Shown piece after piece: positions 17,877 to 27,369 of a stretch of DNA of 64,000 bases. The notes under the pieces are model-generated. The model searched no databases and was not told the origin of the DNA. It saw nothing but the letters and a program-made list of their open reading frames with translations. Within the stretch, counting starts at the first letter, position 1; every line of letters starts with the position of its first letter. The translations under genes were made by a program, and so were the position numbers. The stretch comes from Ahrensia sp. (GTDB taxonomy: Bacteria > Pseudomonadota > Alphaproteobacteria > Rhizobiales > Rhizobiaceae). Location: positions 1-64,000 of the forward strand of contig JAPPOQ010000032.1 of the NCBI GenBank assembly GCA_028817895.1. The letters run 5' to 3'.

Positions 17877-18326
17877 ATGAGCATCGACGCCATCTATAAC
17901 AGCAAAATTCTGGACTATGCCGGTAATATTGGCGGCATTGGCAGGCTCGGTTCGCCAGATGGGTCGGCCAAGGCGCATTCAAAACTGTGCGGATCGACCG
18001 TGATCGTTGATGTTGTTATGAATGGCGACAAGGTGGAAGACTTTGCACAGGACGTGAAGGCTTGCGCCTTGGGACAGGCCTCGGCGTCCATCCTTGCGGC
18101 CAATGTTGTTGGAGCGGATGTCGAGGAGCTGCGCACTGCACGTCAGCAATTGCGATCCATGTTGAAGGACAATGGCCCGGCACCAACGGGACGCTTTGAA
18201 GAGCTGAAATTTCTGGAGCCGGTTCGAGACTATCGCCCCAGACACGCTTCCACCATGCTTGCCTTTGATGCTGTTGTCGAAGCGGCGGAACAGGCTCTCG
18301 CGACATCAAGGCCAAGCGTTGCCTGA
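17877..18326 (+). CDS. IscU/SufU-like Fe-S scaffold-family protein
   Basis: 149 residues from ATG 17877 (MSIDAIYNSKILDYA). NifU_N fold. The first two scaffold cysteines are present in SKLCGSTV and KACALGQASAS. At the third position, where IscU has HCS, this protein has RHAST, so one cluster ligand is missing. I recall this two-cysteine variant as common in rhizobia, usually near yidD or hisI-folE. It may bind or transfer clusters differently from IscU. The yidD frame overlaps its stop codon. Confidence 0.82.
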   Translation: MSIDAIYNSKILDYAGNIGGIGRLGSPDGSAKAHSKLCGSTVIVDVVMNGDKVEDFAQDVKACALGQASASILAANVVGADVEELRTARQQLRSMLKDNGPAPTGRFEELKFLEPVRDYRPRHASTMLAFDAVVEAAEQALATSRPSVA

Positions 18327-18606
18327 GAAACGGGCCGTGCGGCGGACCCGAAACTATGAAGGGCCATGGCCGCGCACTCCGCCGCGGCTCCTCGGAACAG
18401 CGCTGATCCGCCTGTACCAGCTCACGCTTTCCGGCTTTATCGGCCACGGTTGCAGGCACATCCCCACCTGCTCGGAATATGCCTATGAAGCGATCGCTCG
18501 ACACGGGCTTTTGCGCGGCAGTTGGCTGGGAGCAAAGCGCATCGCTCGCTGCGGCCCCTTCAAACGACTGGGTGCGACCAGCGGTCACGACCCGGTTCCG
18601 GATTGA
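18319..18606 (+). CDS. yidD: Membrane protein insertion efficiency factor YidD
   Basis: Small amphipathic protein that assists YidC-dependent membrane insertion. About 95 residues if TTG 18319 is the start; GTG 18337 is an alternative. The family core is clear: LIRLYQLTLSGFIG, CRHIPTCSEYAYEAI, GLLRGSWLGAKRIARCGPF, ending GHDPVP. The three conserved cysteines are all present. It overlaps the stop of the IscU-like gene by 8 bases. yidC, rnpA and rpmH are not in the window, the usual state of affairs in rhizobia. Confidence 0.88.
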   Translation: MPEKRAVRRTRNYEGPWPRTPPRLLGTALIRLYQLTLSGFIGHGCRHIPTCSEYAYEAIARHGLLRGSWLGAKRIARCGPFKRLGATSGHDPVPD

Positions 18607-18769
18607 GCATGCGCGGCGTTGCGATAGCCGTTTACCAAACAAGCATTTCTGAACCCGCATTTGCCTTATCAATGCTATGGAGTTTTTGGCGTGGAGAGTA
18701 TTGGGTGCAATTCCAAACGAATTTCACAAGTAAAGTCTCCCGTATCGATCTGATACAGCGGGGGAATAT

Positions 18770-20326
18770 ATGTGGAAGTCGACAGCAATACAGTGCCTGA
18801 TCGGCACATTTTCGCTGATATTGGCCGGGTCGGCCGATGCCAACCCCACCCCGAAGCCTGACGTTTCCGTGGCCACGCAGACCGCTCAGGCGGCTCCTGC
18901 AATGGCTGCCACAGGTGAAACCCGCCACATATCCATCGTTATGGTCGGTGATACGGGCTATGCGCCGCACGGTTTTGCGCCCAAGCCGAATGGCGTCGCA
19001 AAACATGGTCGTTGGCTGAGTTGGGAGCAGACAACCCGGCACATTGCGCCGCATATCAATGGCGACATCAATTTCGCCAATATGGAATCCGTCATCTCTG
19101 CAAATGTTCGGCTTAGGCGCGTTCCCAAGGCTTTCAACTTTGTCACCCATCCAAACGGTGCCCGGCATCTGGTGAATGTCGGGTTCAATCTGTTTTCGAT
19201 GGCCAACAACCATTCCTTCGACTTTGGAGCCCAGGGCATTCGCGATTCCGTCCGTCACGCGAATGAGTTGACGCGGCACGGCCTGCTTGCCCATGCGGGT
19301 ATCGGGCATGATCGTTGGCAGGCGGCGCACGCGCCCACATTCGAGGTCGAAGGTACGAAGTTTGCCTTTGGGGCCATCGGCATTGGCGCGTCCTATGGCG
19401 GGCCACCGCGTGCTTCGACCAAGCGACCAGGCCAATTGGGCATCAATCACAATGAAGATGTTTCGTTGCTGATGCATAATCTCAAAACCGCAAAGGCTGA
19501 TTATCGCATTCTGTCCGTCCATCGCGGGCCGGAGCGCTACATCCGCACGGGAGCGGGTGAGATCAAGGCGATCCGCTCAACCATGTTGAAGCAAGGGGAT
19601 GTGGATCTGGTAATTGGCCACCATGCGCATGTCACGCGCGGGGTGGAGATCAATGATGGGCGGCTGATCCTCTACGGTCTGGGCAACTTTCTGCATCAGG
19701 GCACGGCCAATATGGCTGGCAAGGGCGGTTGTCGCGACTACAGCATCATTGCGCGGGCGCATCTCGTTGCAGATGGCCATGAGAGGCCGAAGCTGGCAGC
19801 GCTGGAAATCGTGCCCATCACCGCGACCCATGTTCAAACGAGGGTCATGAAGCCGCGCGCCGCGGCCAAGCGCATGGCTATTCTCAACGGGCTTGCGGCG
19901 CAGTTTGATGATGACCGTCATGGGGCGGAAGGTGTGCGGTTCTCGATCCGTGGTGACGGGACGGGGTTGTATTGCACCGCAGCAGCCTGGGATCATGCCG
20001 TTACAAAATCCATTTGCCTCGACTACATGCCGGTGCAGCCGAGCCAGCTTTCCACCTATCGCAAGGCGCTCAAAAGTTGCGGTCGCTCTTACCAGCCGCT
20101 CGTGGCGGCAAGCCGCTCTGAACCGGCCATACGAAAGTCCCGGCGCAAGGCCAAGGCGATGGTTGTCGCTGCGGCACCAGCGCGTCCTACACAGACGCCT
20201 AAGAAACGCGCAAAACTTGCAAAGCCAAGCGTGGAACCTGCCGCCGCAAAAGCGGAGATCCCGGTCGCATCGGGCAAAAAAAAATCTACGATCATGGGCT
20301 TTTGCGGCCTGATTTCAGCCGCATGA
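18770..20326 (+). CDS. CapA-like metallophosphatase protein, frame broken at A9
   Basis: 518 residues in the intact frame. Signal peptide (about 1-24, ends GSADA), then a PGA_cap/CapA metallophosphatase-like domain (about 50-350): MVGDTGYAP, INFANMESVIS, MANNHSFDFG, VDLVIGHHAHV and LYGLGNFLHQG are the conserved blocks of CapA proteins. A basic linker (KSRRKAKAM...KKRAKLAKP) follows. At a run of nine A (20276-20284) the frame runs on for 14 codons of unrelated residues and stops. A -1 shift in the run gives IYDHGLLRPDF... and continues to 20772. The intact product would be about 667 residues, exported. Confidence 0.85.
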   Translation: MWKSTAIQCLIGTFSLILAGSADANPTPKPDVSVATQTAQAAPAMAATGETRHISIVMVGDTGYAPHGFAPKPNGVAKHGRWLSWEQTTRHIAPHINGDINFANMESVISANVRLRRVPKAFNFVTHPNGARHLVNVGFNLFSMANNHSFDFGAQGIRDSVRHANELTRHGLLAHAGIGHDRWQAAHAPTFEVEGTKFAFGAIGIGASYGGPPRASTKRPGQLGINHNEDVSLLMHNLKTAKADYRILSVHRGPERYIRTGAGEIKAIRSTMLKQGDVDLVIGHHAHVTRGVEINDGRLILYGLGNFLHQGTANMAGKGGCRDYSIIARAHLVADGHERPKLAALEIVPITATHVQTRVMKPRAAAKRMAILNGLAAQFDDDRHGAEGVRFSIRGDGTGLYCTAAAWDHAVTKSICLDYMPVQPSQLSTYRKALKSCGRSYQPLVAASRSEPAIRKSRRKAKAMVVAAAPARPTQTPKKRAKLAKPSVEPAAAKAEIPVASGKKKSTIMGFCGLISAA

Positions 20327-20772
20327 GCCGCAAACAGCAGGACGCCTACTGGCGCCGTGTCTGGTATGCGAAGCGTGGGCAGGTGCCGCCTGAAGAGCGC
20401 GGCAAAGCGAAGGTGCAAAAGGCACAAGTCCGCATTGCCAAGGCTGCTGTCGCTGATCCCGTGGTCAAGGCTCCACCGGTTGAGAAAGCCGACGCGCCCA
20501 CGCGCAAAGAGCCAGCCGCGAAACCGAAGAGTTCTCCTTCCGAAACGTCTGCGAAACCGGTGAAAACGAAGGTCAAAACCGAAGCCAAAACGGCCCCACC
20601 GGCAAAGCACGAAACCGAAATCCGTGAACCCGGTGCGATCTATGATGCCGGCTTGAAACGGCCGGATTTCAGCCGCATGACAAAGCGGGAGATCAAGGCC
20701 TATTGGACCCGTGTCTGGTATGCAAAGCGTGATCTGAGGCGCGCCAAACGCTCTGGCAAGAGCTCAGGGTAG
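20284..20772 (+). CDS. C-terminal part of the CapA-like protein: two 31-residue repeats
   Basis: Continues the CapA gene in the -1 frame. It has two copies of a motif: IYDxGLxRPDFSRM followed by six variable residues and AYWxRVWYAKR, at 20284-20376 and 20638-20730. An 87-codon Lys/Ala/Pro-rich linker separates them. A separate start is unlikely: the first repeat begins upstream of any good ribosome site and would be truncated. I know no domain name for the repeat. Aromatic and basic residues (YW, WYAKR) suggest binding to polymer or envelope. Expression requires slippage at A9 or an unbroken gene in the true genome. Confidence 0.7.
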   Translation: MYDHGLLRPDFSRMSRKQQDAYWRRVWYAKRGQVPPEERGKAKVQKAQVRIAKAAVADPVVKAPPVEKADAPTRKEPAAKPKSSPSETSAKPVKTKVKTEAKTAPPAKHETEIREPGAIYDAGLKRPDFSRMTKREIKAYWTRVWYAKRDLRRAKRSGKSSG

Positions 20773-20791
20773 CGTCAATCTTGGCTCAAAC

Positions 20792-21361
20792 TCACGCTGC
20801 GGCAGGTTGTTGAGGCTGTTCAGCCGCTGCTTTGGGCGCCATGGCCTCATCGACGCTTTGAATCGCCCATTGCTTGATCTTCTCTTCAAGCAATTCGTTG
20901 CGCTCCTTTAAGCTGTCCATTTCAGCCATCACTTTGTCGCGTTCTGCCTGTTCGATGGCTTCCAACTGTTCTTTCAGCTGCTGGTTTTCTGCCAGCAGCG
21001 TGTCGCGATCCTGGCCACTCAGGCCATCAACGGCGCCCTGCAGATTGGAGATGCGCGTGCCCAGCTTGGTCCGCACATCCTCGATCTTGGCCGTGATGTC
21101 GTCTCCGGCATCAGACGCAACAGCGGCCGCACCACCGCCACTCAGAAAAATGTGTGCAAGCGACCCAACCACGAAAAGCAGCAAAGGAATCGCTGCCAGG
21201 ATTCCCAGCGTGTCGCCAAGGCCGAGACCGGCAAGATCAACGGCCGCAGCGAACAGAACCGCCGCACTTACAACAGCCAGGCTGGCCAGTATTTTCGCGA
21301 CAAGCTGCATCATCCGCTTTGCTTTCTCGGTTCTTGAGCACTTTGCCTCAATCTCGCGCAT
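20792..21361 (-). CDS. Membrane protein with cytoplasmic coiled coil, unknown function
   Basis: 189 residues. Two membrane helices near the N terminus (about 18-42 and 50-72) are followed by a coiled coil of about 80 residues rich in Gln/Glu/Leu (LLAENQQLKEQLEAIEQ), then an Ala/Gln/Pro tail (QPQQPAAA). The real start may be one of the two Met at 17-18 (MMQLVAKIL), just before the first helix. Family not recognised. It is divergent from thrS and convergent with the CapA region, with a 19-bp gap. Confidence 0.65.
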   Translation of the reverse strand: MREIEAKCSRTEKAKRMMQLVAKILASLAVVSAAVLFAAAVDLAGLGLGDTLGILAAIPLLLFVVGSLAHIFLSGGGAAAVASDAGDDITAKIEDVRTKLGTRISNLQGAVDGLSGQDRDTLLAENQQLKEQLEAIEQAERDKVMAEMDSLKERNELLEEKIKQWAIQSVDEAMAPKAAAEQPQQPAAA

Positions 21362-21508
21362 CGCGCTTAAAATGCCGTAAATGATGCAGCCGGTCGCTTT
21401 CGGTCGCTGACGCGCCTGGCGGGTTTGACGCCAGAAAGCCGTTCACCTAAATGGCGAACTAGAAACGACCCACCCGCTTGGTTTGCGGGACTGGATAGGA
21501 GAATCGCC

Positions 21509-23488
21509 ATGGCCGAAGCCGCCCCCCAGAATGTTGAACTATCGTTTCCAGATGGCAGCGTGCGCGCGGTCGCATCCGGCACGACCGGGGCAGAGATTGC
21601 GCAAGGCATCTCGAAGTCGCTGGCCAAGAAGGCCATGGCTTATGCGCTTGATGGCGAGTTGTGCGATCTTGCCGACCCGATTTCGCGATCAGGTTCCGTC
21701 GAAATCGTAACGCGGGACGATGAGCGCGCATTGGAACTCATTCGTCACGACTGCGCACATGTGATGGCGGAGGCAGTGCAGGACATCTGGCCGGACACGA
21801 AAGTGACGATCGGACCGGTCATCGAGAACGGCTTCTACTACGATTTTGACCGCGCCGAACCCTTCACGCCGGAAGATCTGGAGGCGATCGAAAAGAAGAT
21901 GCGCCAGATCATCGCGCGCAATGATCCCTTCACGAAGGAGTTGTGGTCGCGCGAGGAGGCCAAGGCGCATTTCTCGCATATCGGCGAGGACTACAAGCTG
22001 GAACTGATTGATGCGATTCCCGAAGGCGATGATCTGAAAATCTACAAGCAGGGCGAGTGGCTCGATCTGTGCCGTGGCCCCCATGGCGCCTCAACGGGTC
22101 AGATTGGCAGCGCGTTCAAGCTGATGAATGTGGCCGGAGCCTATTGGCGTGGCGACAGCGAAAACGCGATGCTGTCCCGCATATATGGTACGGCATGGGC
22201 TGACGAAAAACAGCTGAAGGCCTATCTCACGCGGCTTGAAGAGGCGCAGAAGCGCGATCACCGCAAGCTTGGGCGCGAGATGGACCTGTTCCATTTTCAG
22301 GAAGAGGGTCCGGGTGTTGTCTTCTGGCACGCCAAGGGCTGGAAGGTCTTTCAACAGCTCGTTTCCTATATGCGCCGCCGCATTGAAGAGCATGGCTATG
22401 ACGAGGTGAACGCGCCGCAAATCCTCGACAAGGCCTTGTGGGAACAGTCCGGCCATTGGGGCTGGTATCGCGAAAATATGTTTACCACCGTGACGGAGGA
22501 TGAGCGGCAATTTGCGATCAAGCCCATGAATTGCCCTGGCCATGTCCAGATCTTCAAAAATGGGTTGAGGTCTTACCGGGAACTGCCAGTAAAAATGGCA
22601 GAATTTGGAAACGTACATCGCTATGAACCGTCGGGCGCATTGCATGGCTTGATGCGCGTGCGCGGCTTTACGCAGGATGATGCCCATGTTTTCTGCACGC
22701 CGGAGCAGCTTGAAGCGGAATGCCTGCGCATCAACGATCTAATCCTGACGACCTATTCCGATTTCGGTTTCGGCGACATCGTCGTAAAACTCTCGACACG
22801 GCCCGAAAAACGCGTTGGCAGCGAAGAGGGCTGGGATCGGGCGGAGGCGATCATGTCGAACGTTCTGGACAAGATCGAACAAGAATCGGAAGGCCGCATT
22901 CGCACCGAGATCAATCCGGGCGAGGGCGCCTTTTACGGGCCGAAGTTCGAATATGTTCTGCGCGATGCGATTGGGCGCGACTGGCAATGCGGAACTACGC
23001 AGGTGGATTTCGCACTGCCGGAGCGGTTCGGCGCGTTCTACATTGATGCAAACTCGGACAAGCAGGAACCGGTCATGGTGCATCGCGCCATTTGCGGGTC
23101 CATGGAGCGGTTTCTGGGCATCCTGATCGAGAGTTATGCTGGCCACTTCCCGCTGTGGATGGCGCCGGTGCAGGCGGTCGTTGCGACGATCACCAGCGAG
23201 GCCGACCCTTATGGCGAAAAGGTTGCAGCGGCGCTGAAATCAGCCGGGCTGCGCGTCGAAACCGATTTTCGCAATGAGAAGATCAATTACAAGGTGCGTG
23301 AGCATTCCCTGACCAAAGTACCAGCCATCATTGCGGTTGGCGCGCGCGAGGCTGAGGAAGGGACGGTGAGCATTCGCCGCCTTGGCTCAAAACATCAAAA
23401 GGTGATGTCATTGCAGGAAGCCATCGAAAGCCTCACCGATGAGGCTGTGCCGCCGGATATGCGTCGCCGTATGGCAAAGGCGGCCTGA
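21509..23488 (+). CDS. thrS: Threonyl-tRNA synthetase
   Basis: Class II synthetase for tRNA-Thr with its own editing site. 659 residues from ATG 21509, which has AGGAG 8 bases upstream; 28 codons of open frame before it are not conserved. Domains: TGS (about 1-65), editing domain with HDCAH at 80-84 and LCRGPH, catalytic core with the zinc cysteine in KPMNCPGH and [14 protein letters not shown] motif 2, and the anticodon-binding domain at the end. The hairpin at 23500-23526 is a likely terminator. Nothing unusual. Confidence 0.97.
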   Translation: MAEAAPQNVELSFPDGSVRAVASGTTGAEIAQGISKSLAKKAMAYALDGELCDLADPISRSGSVEIVTRDDERALELIRHDCAHVMAEAVQDIWPDTKVTIGPVIENGFYYDFDRAEPFTPEDLEAIEKKMRQIIARNDPFTKELWSREEAKAHFSHIGEDYKLELIDAIPEGDDLKIYKQGEWLDLCRGPHGASTGQIGSAFKLMNVAGAYWRGDSENAMLSRIYGTAWADEKQLKAYLTRLEEAQKRDHRKLGREMDLFHFQEEGPGVVFWHAKGWKVFQQLVSYMRRRIEEHGYDEVNAPQILDKALWEQSGHWGWYRENMFTTVTEDERQFAIKPMNCPGHVQIFKNGLRSYRELPVKMAEFGNVHRYEPSGALHGLMRVRGFTQDDAHVFCTPEQLEAECLRINDLILTTYSDFGFGDIVVKLSTRPEKRVGSEEGWDRAEAIMSNVLDKIEQESEGRIRTEINPGEGAFYGPKFEYVLRDAIGRDWQCGTTQVDFALPERFGAFYIDANSDKQEPVMVHRAICGSMERFLGILIESYAGHFPLWMAPVQAVVATITSEADPYGEKVAAALKSAGLRVETDFRNEKINYKVREHSLTKVPAIIAVGAREAEEGTVSIRRLGSKHQKVMSLQEAIESLTDEAVPPDMRRRMAKAA

Positions 23489-23498
23489 TAGCGGTGGT

Positions 23499-23960
23499 TC
23501 AGGGAGCGTTTGACCAACGCTCCCTGGCTTTGTCATCGGCCTCTTTGGCCTCTACCCAGCCAGCATCGGTGCCATCGACACGACGTTCCTTTTTCCAGAA
23601 AGGCGCGTCGGTTTTCAGAAAGTCCATCACATAGCGTGCGCCATCAAAGGCAGCATCGCGATGGCGGCTTGCAGCGATGACCAGCACGATCTGCTCGCCC
23701 GGCTCAATGCGTCCATGGCGGTGAATGATGGTCATGCCGTCTATCGGCCAACGCTCCATCGCGGCCTTTGCGGCGGTTTCGATTTGTTTGGCCGCCATGC
23801 CTGGGTAGTGCTCCAGTTCCAATGCCGAAAGCGTTTCGCCCTCGCCGCGACAAAGGCCGGTGAATGTCGCAACCGCACCGATGTCGGTGCGCCCATGGGT
23901 GAGTGCGGCAACTTCGGTTGTGGTGTCGAAGTCGTCCTCCTGAACGCGAACCTTCAGCAC
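23499..23960 (-). CDS. moaE: Molybdopterin synthase, catalytic subunit
   Basis: Large subunit of molybdopterin synthase, which adds dithiolene sulphur to precursor Z. 153 residues. Active-site lysines K116 and K123 lie in LKTDAPFWKKE; the HRHGRI block (80-85) is conserved. It follows moaD after an 8-bp gap, in the order pgsA-moaD-moaE common in rhizobia. Its last codons share the strong hairpin that follows thrS. Its product is needed by the molybdopterin oxidoreductase at 30345. Confidence 0.95.
   Translation of the reverse strand: MLKVRVQEDDFDTTTEVAALTHGRTDIGAVATFTGLCRGEGETLSALELEHYPGMAAKQIETAAKAAMERWPIDGMTIIHRHGRIEPGEQIVLVIAASRHRDAAFDGARYVMDFLKTDAPFWKKERRVDGTDAGWVEAKEADDKARERWSNAP
23500..23526 (+). 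terminator. Hairpin after thrS, overlapping the 3' end of moaE
   Basis: CAGGGAGCGTT and AACGCTCCCTG form a perfect 11-bp stem around TGACC, 12 bases after the thrS stop. The following GCTTTGTC is only weakly T-rich. The hairpin includes the moaE stop codon on the other strand. Confidence 0.6.
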
Positions 23961-23968
23961 GGCACGCC

Positions 23969-24241
23969 TTATCCGCCCGTCATGGGCGGAAAAATCGCGA
24001 TTTCGCGCGCATCGCCAATCAGATCATCGTGGTCGGCATGGTCCTGATCCAGCGCAACGCGGATGACGTTGGAGAACTCGAATGCGTGTGCGAACTCTTC
24101 TCCGCGCCCTTTCAGCCAATCCAAAAGGTCGCTGACCGTCGAAACCGAACCGGGCAGCGCTACATATTCCTGCTCGATGCCCACTCGTTCACGAATCCAG
24201 GCGAAATAGAGCAGCTTTCTCTCAATCGGCGCGTCTGCCAC
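23969..24241 (-). CDS. moaD: Molybdopterin synthase, sulphur carrier subunit
   Basis: 90-residue ubiquitin-like protein ending in the diagnostic Gly-Gly (FPPMTGG), whose C-terminal thiocarboxylate donates sulphur in molybdopterin synthesis. LLYFAWIRERVG at the N terminus is family-typical. It follows pgsA by 3 bp and precedes moaE by 8 bp, so the three genes form one transcript. moaA, moaB, moaC and moeB are not in the window. Confidence 0.94.
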   Translation of the reverse strand: MADAPIERKLLYFAWIRERVGIEQEYVALPGSVSTVSDLLDWLKGRGEEFAHAFEFSNVIRVALDQDHADHDDLIGDAREIAIFPPMTGG

Positions 24242-24244
24242 GGG

Positions 24245-24850
24245 CTAGACCTCCATGTGCTTGATGCCGGCGCGAAAGTAATCCCACCCTGTGATCATGG
24301 TTATGACGGCGGCGATCCACAGCAGAACCAGCCCAAGATCGGTGCAATATGGAAAAACCTGATCGCCCGCAGGGCCGGCGAGCAGAAAGCCGATCGCCAC
24401 CATTTGCACCGCCGTCTTCCATTTGGACAATTGTGTCACGGGCACTGCGACTTTCAACTCAGCCAGATATTCACGCAGGCCTGACACCAGAATCTCGCGA
24501 CTCAAAATAACGATTGCGGCCCAAATGGACCAACCCGCAATGGTGCCATCAGCTGCGAGCAACAGCAGACATGCTGAGACGAGAAGTTTGTCGGCAATCG
24601 GGTCGAGCATTCGGCCAAGCGAAGATGTTTGCTGCCATGCACGGGCGAAATAGCCGTCGAAGAAGTCCGTAATACTGGCGAAGATAAAAAGACCGAGCGC
24701 AGACCAGCGTGCGAGATCAGTCGACTTTCCCCGTTCTTCCAGATCGAAACACAACACCACCAGCGGAACGACCAGAATGCGCACATAGGTGAGCAGATTG
24801 GGCAGGCTCCATGGCCCCGCGTTGCGTTTGGGTTTGGTGGCGTCGCTCAT
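24245..24850 (-). CDS. pgsA: CDP-diacylglycerol-glycerol-3-phosphate phosphatidyltransferase
   Basis: Commits CDP-diacylglycerol to phosphatidylglycerol synthesis in the inner membrane. 201 residues from ATG 24850; a TTG four codons upstream is also open. The CDP-alcohol phosphotransferase signature is intact: D62, D65-G66, A69-R70, G79, D83 and D87 (DFFDGYFAR, GRMLDPIAD). About five membrane helices. It heads the pgsA-moaD-moaE transcript. In related genomes uvrC is usually directly upstream; here dgkA on the opposite strand has come between. Confidence 0.94.
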   Translation of the reverse strand: MSDATKPKRNAGPWSLPNLLTYVRILVVPLVVLCFDLEERGKSTDLARWSALGLFIFASITDFFDGYFARAWQQTSSLGRMLDPIADKLLVSACLLLLAADGTIAGWSIWAAIVILSREILVSGLREYLAELKVAVPVTQLSKWKTAVQMVAIGFLLAGPAGDQVFPYCTDLGLVLLWIAAVITMITGWDYFRAGIKHMEV

Positions 24851-24952
24851 GCTTCCACTCAAACCCTATCCCTTCGCTTGATTCAACAGGTCTGCCTTGC
24901 GAAACGTAACTGAAACGCGTTGTTGCGACGTTTTGGTGCTTGGAGCCGTCCA

Positions 24953-25339
24953 ATGGAACCTCTGGAAAAGGAAGGTATGGAAGAAAAGGGGCTGGCCCAT
25001 GTCGTCGCGGCTTTCGGATATTCCATGGCCGGATTGCGATTTTTGCTCAAAGAAGAGGCAGCGCGGCTCGAGATCGTACTCTTTCTGGCTGCTGTGGCCC
25101 TGTTTGCAGTCTGCGGCGTGGCCTTCTGGCAATGGGCTGTTCTGGTTGGCCTTTTTGTGTGGCTTCTCATGGTGGAGGCTATCAATACGGCCATTGAACT
25201 GATCGTTGATCGGACGTCTCCGGAAATCAGTGCCTTTGGCAAGCACACCAAGGATCTCGGGTCATTCGCCGTGTTCTGCTCGCTGGTGATTTTTTGCGGC
25301 TACACGCTTGTCACAGCCGGTTTGGTACTGACGGGATAG
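24953..25339 (+). CDS. dgkA: Diacylglycerol kinase
   Basis: Small integral-membrane kinase that returns diacylglycerol to phosphatidic acid. 128 residues from ATG 24953. Three membrane helices. The catalytic signature is complete: E75, N78, E82 and D86 in VEAINTAIELIVDR, with KHTKDLGSFAVF after it. It lies between pgsA and uvrC but on the other strand, interrupting a gene order that is otherwise conserved. It is also a lipid-head-group gene, so its position beside pgsA may be functional. Confidence 0.92.
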   Translation: MEPLEKEGMEEKGLAHVVAAFGYSMAGLRFLLKEEAARLEIVLFLAAVALFAVCGVAFWQWAVLVGLFVWLLMVEAINTAIELIVDRTSPEISAFGKHTKDLGSFAVFCSLVIFCGYTLVTAGLVLTG

Positions 25340-25348
25340 GATCAGGTC

Positions 25349-27337
25349 TCAACTCTTCTGGAAATGATCATAGATGGTTTGCGCCATGGCGTCGGACACG
25401 CCTTCGACCTTTTTCAAATCTTCCACTGCGGCGCGGCTGGTCGCCTTGGCTGAGCCAAAATGGTGCAGAATGGCGCGCTTTCGCGTCGGACCAATGCCGG
25501 GAATCTCATCCAGCGGGCTCTTGGCCATGGATTTCTTGCGCTTGCTGCGATGTGTGCCGATTGCAAAGCGATGCGCCTCGTCGCGCAGCCTTTGCAAAAA
25601 GTAGAGCGTGGGGTCGCGTGCGGGCAAGGAAAAGTCTTTCCGGCCCACCATGTGGAACCGCTCGCGCCCGGCGTCGCGCTCAACGCCTTTCGCGACACCG
25701 ACCAACGTCACCTCGTCTTCGATGTTCAACTCCGCCATGATCTGACGCACTGCGGACAATTGCCCGGCGCCGCCGTCGATCAAGACGAGATCCGGCCAGG
25801 GCGGCATGGCATCATGGTCACCGATATCCTCGGGCCGTGAACCATGCTCTTTCTTGAGCCGGGAGAAGCGGCGGGTGAACACTTCTTTCATCATGCCGAA
25901 GTCGTCGCCCGGCGTTATGTCGCTACTCTTGATGTTGAATTTGCGATACTGGTTCTTGGCGAAGCCCTCCGGCCCGGCAACGATCATGGCGCCGACGGCA
26001 TCTGACCCCATAATGTGGGAGTTGTCATAGACCTCGATGCGTCGGGGAGGGGCGTCGAGATCAAAGACCTCCTGAACGCCTCTAAGCAGCTTTGTCTGGG
26101 TGGCGCTTTCTGCAAGACGACGCCCAAGGGCTTCTCGGGCGTTTCTGGAAACTTCCGCGACGATGTCGCGCTTCTCGCCGCGCTGCGGTCGGTTGATCTC
26201 AACCTTTCGGCCGGCCTTTGCGGAAAGCGCTTCACCCAAAAGCACAGCCTGCGCGATTGCATGCGACAAGAGGACCAGCTTTGGAATAGGTTTGTCGTCA
26301 TAAAACTGGGAGACGAAGGCCTCCAGAACTTCCGCTTCATCAAAACTCTTGTCGGCGCGCGGAAAATAGGCGCGATTGCCCCAGTTTTGCCCGGTGCGAA
26401 AGAAGAACACCTGAATGCAGAATTGCCCGCCTTCGCTGTGAACGGCAAACACGTCAGCTTCCAGAAATGTCTGGGGATTGATGCCCTGATGGCTTTGAAC
26501 ATGCGACAGGGCGGAAAGCCGGTCACGGTACAAGGCGGCGGTTTCGAAATCGAGGTCCTGCGATGCTTCCTGCATGCGCTGGGAATAGTGCGCTTTCAAC
26601 TCGCTGGACTTTCCAGACAGGAAGTCGCGGGCCTGTTTGACAAGATCGCCATAGGCTTGCGGAGAGACTTCGCCGGTGCAGGGGCCGGCGCATCGCTTGA
26701 TCTGGTGCAGCAGGCAGGGGCGCGTCCGGTTTGCAAAGAAGCTATCGGTGCAGGTTCGGACTTGAAAGATACGTTGCAAGGCGTTGATTGTTGTGTTGAC
26801 GGCGCCTGCCGACGCAAACGGTCCGAAATAGGCGCCCTTTCGCGAGCGAGCACCGCGATGTTTGAATAGGCCGGGCGCCTCGTGATCAGTGGTCAGAAGG
26901 ATGTAGGGGAACGATTTATCATCGCGCATCAGCACGTTGAAGCGCGGGCGCAACCGCTTGATGAGATTGGCCTCCAGCAGCAGCGCTTCCATCTCTGTAT
27001 GGGTGACCACGAACTCCATATGGGCCGTTTCGACGATCATGCGCGCCGTACGATTGCCGCCATGGCCGACACCACGCGCGTAATTTTGTACGCGGTTCTT
27101 CAGGTTTTTGGCTTTGCCGACATACAGGACGTCACCGGCACGGTTCATCATGCGGTAAACGCCGGGTTTGCTTGGCAGTCGGCGCGCCAGATCGGCGATC
27201 AGCTCGGCCCCGATCTTTCCGGCCGAGTCCGGCTTGTGAGCCTCGGTGATGTCTTCCCACATCACATCGCCGGAATCGCGCGGTTTGGCGCGCTCCGGCT
27301 TGTCTTCGACAGCCTGCTTTTCGGGTGAATCGCTCAT
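25349..27337 (-). CDS. uvrC: UvrABC excinuclease subunit C
   Basis: Makes both incisions in nucleotide excision repair. 662 residues from ATG 27337 (MSDSPEKQ). An N-terminal extension of about 50 residues precedes the GIY-YIG nuclease ([19 protein letters not shown]). Then come a Cys-rich segment ([15 protein letters not shown]), the UVR helix pair ([12 protein letters not shown]), the RNase H-like nuclease with the DGG motif ([11 protein letters not shown]), and the helix-hairpin-helix end ([14 protein letters not shown]). It follows an SDR gene at 32 bp, the usual rhizobial neighbour. uvrA is at 49-52 kb in this window. Confidence 0.96.
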   Translation of the reverse strand: MSDSPEKQAVEDKPERAKPRDSGDVMWEDITEAHKPDSAGKIGAELIADLARRLPSKPGVYRMMNRAGDVLYVGKAKNLKNRVQNYARGVGHGGNRTARMIVETAHMEFVVTHTEMEALLLEANLIKRLRPRFNVLMRDDKSFPYILLTTDHEAPGLFKHRGARSRKGAYFGPFASAGAVNTTINALQRIFQVRTCTDSFFANRTRPCLLHQIKRCAGPCTGEVSPQAYGDLVKQARDFLSGKSSELKAHYSQRMQEASQDLDFETAALYRDRLSALSHVQSHQGINPQTFLEADVFAVHSEGGQFCIQVFFFRTGQNWGNRAYFPRADKSFDEAEVLEAFVSQFYDDKPIPKLVLLSHAIAQAVLLGEALSAKAGRKVEINRPQRGEKRDIVAEVSRNAREALGRRLAESATQTKLLRGVQEVFDLDAPPRRIEVYDNSHIMGSDAVGAMIVAGPEGFAKNQYRKFNIKSSDITPGDDFGMMKEVFTRRFSRLKKEHGSRPEDIGDHDAMPPWPDLVLIDGGAGQLSAVRQIMAELNIEDEVTLVGVAKGVERDAGRERFHMVGRKDFSLPARDPTLYFLQRLRDEAHRFAIGTHRSKRKKSMAKSPLDEIPGIGPTRKRAILHHFGSAKATSRAAVEDLKKVEGVSDAMAQTIYDHFQKS

Positions 27338-27369
27338 GGCTCCATTATAGGAGCCGTTGCGTCGCGGTT

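Noticed and set aside
20302-20772. A separate gene after CapA starting at TTG 20302 or the ATG in RPDFSRM
   Set aside because: The homology to the second repeat begins before either start, inside the CapA frame overlap, and no ribosome site is present. A broken single gene explains it better.
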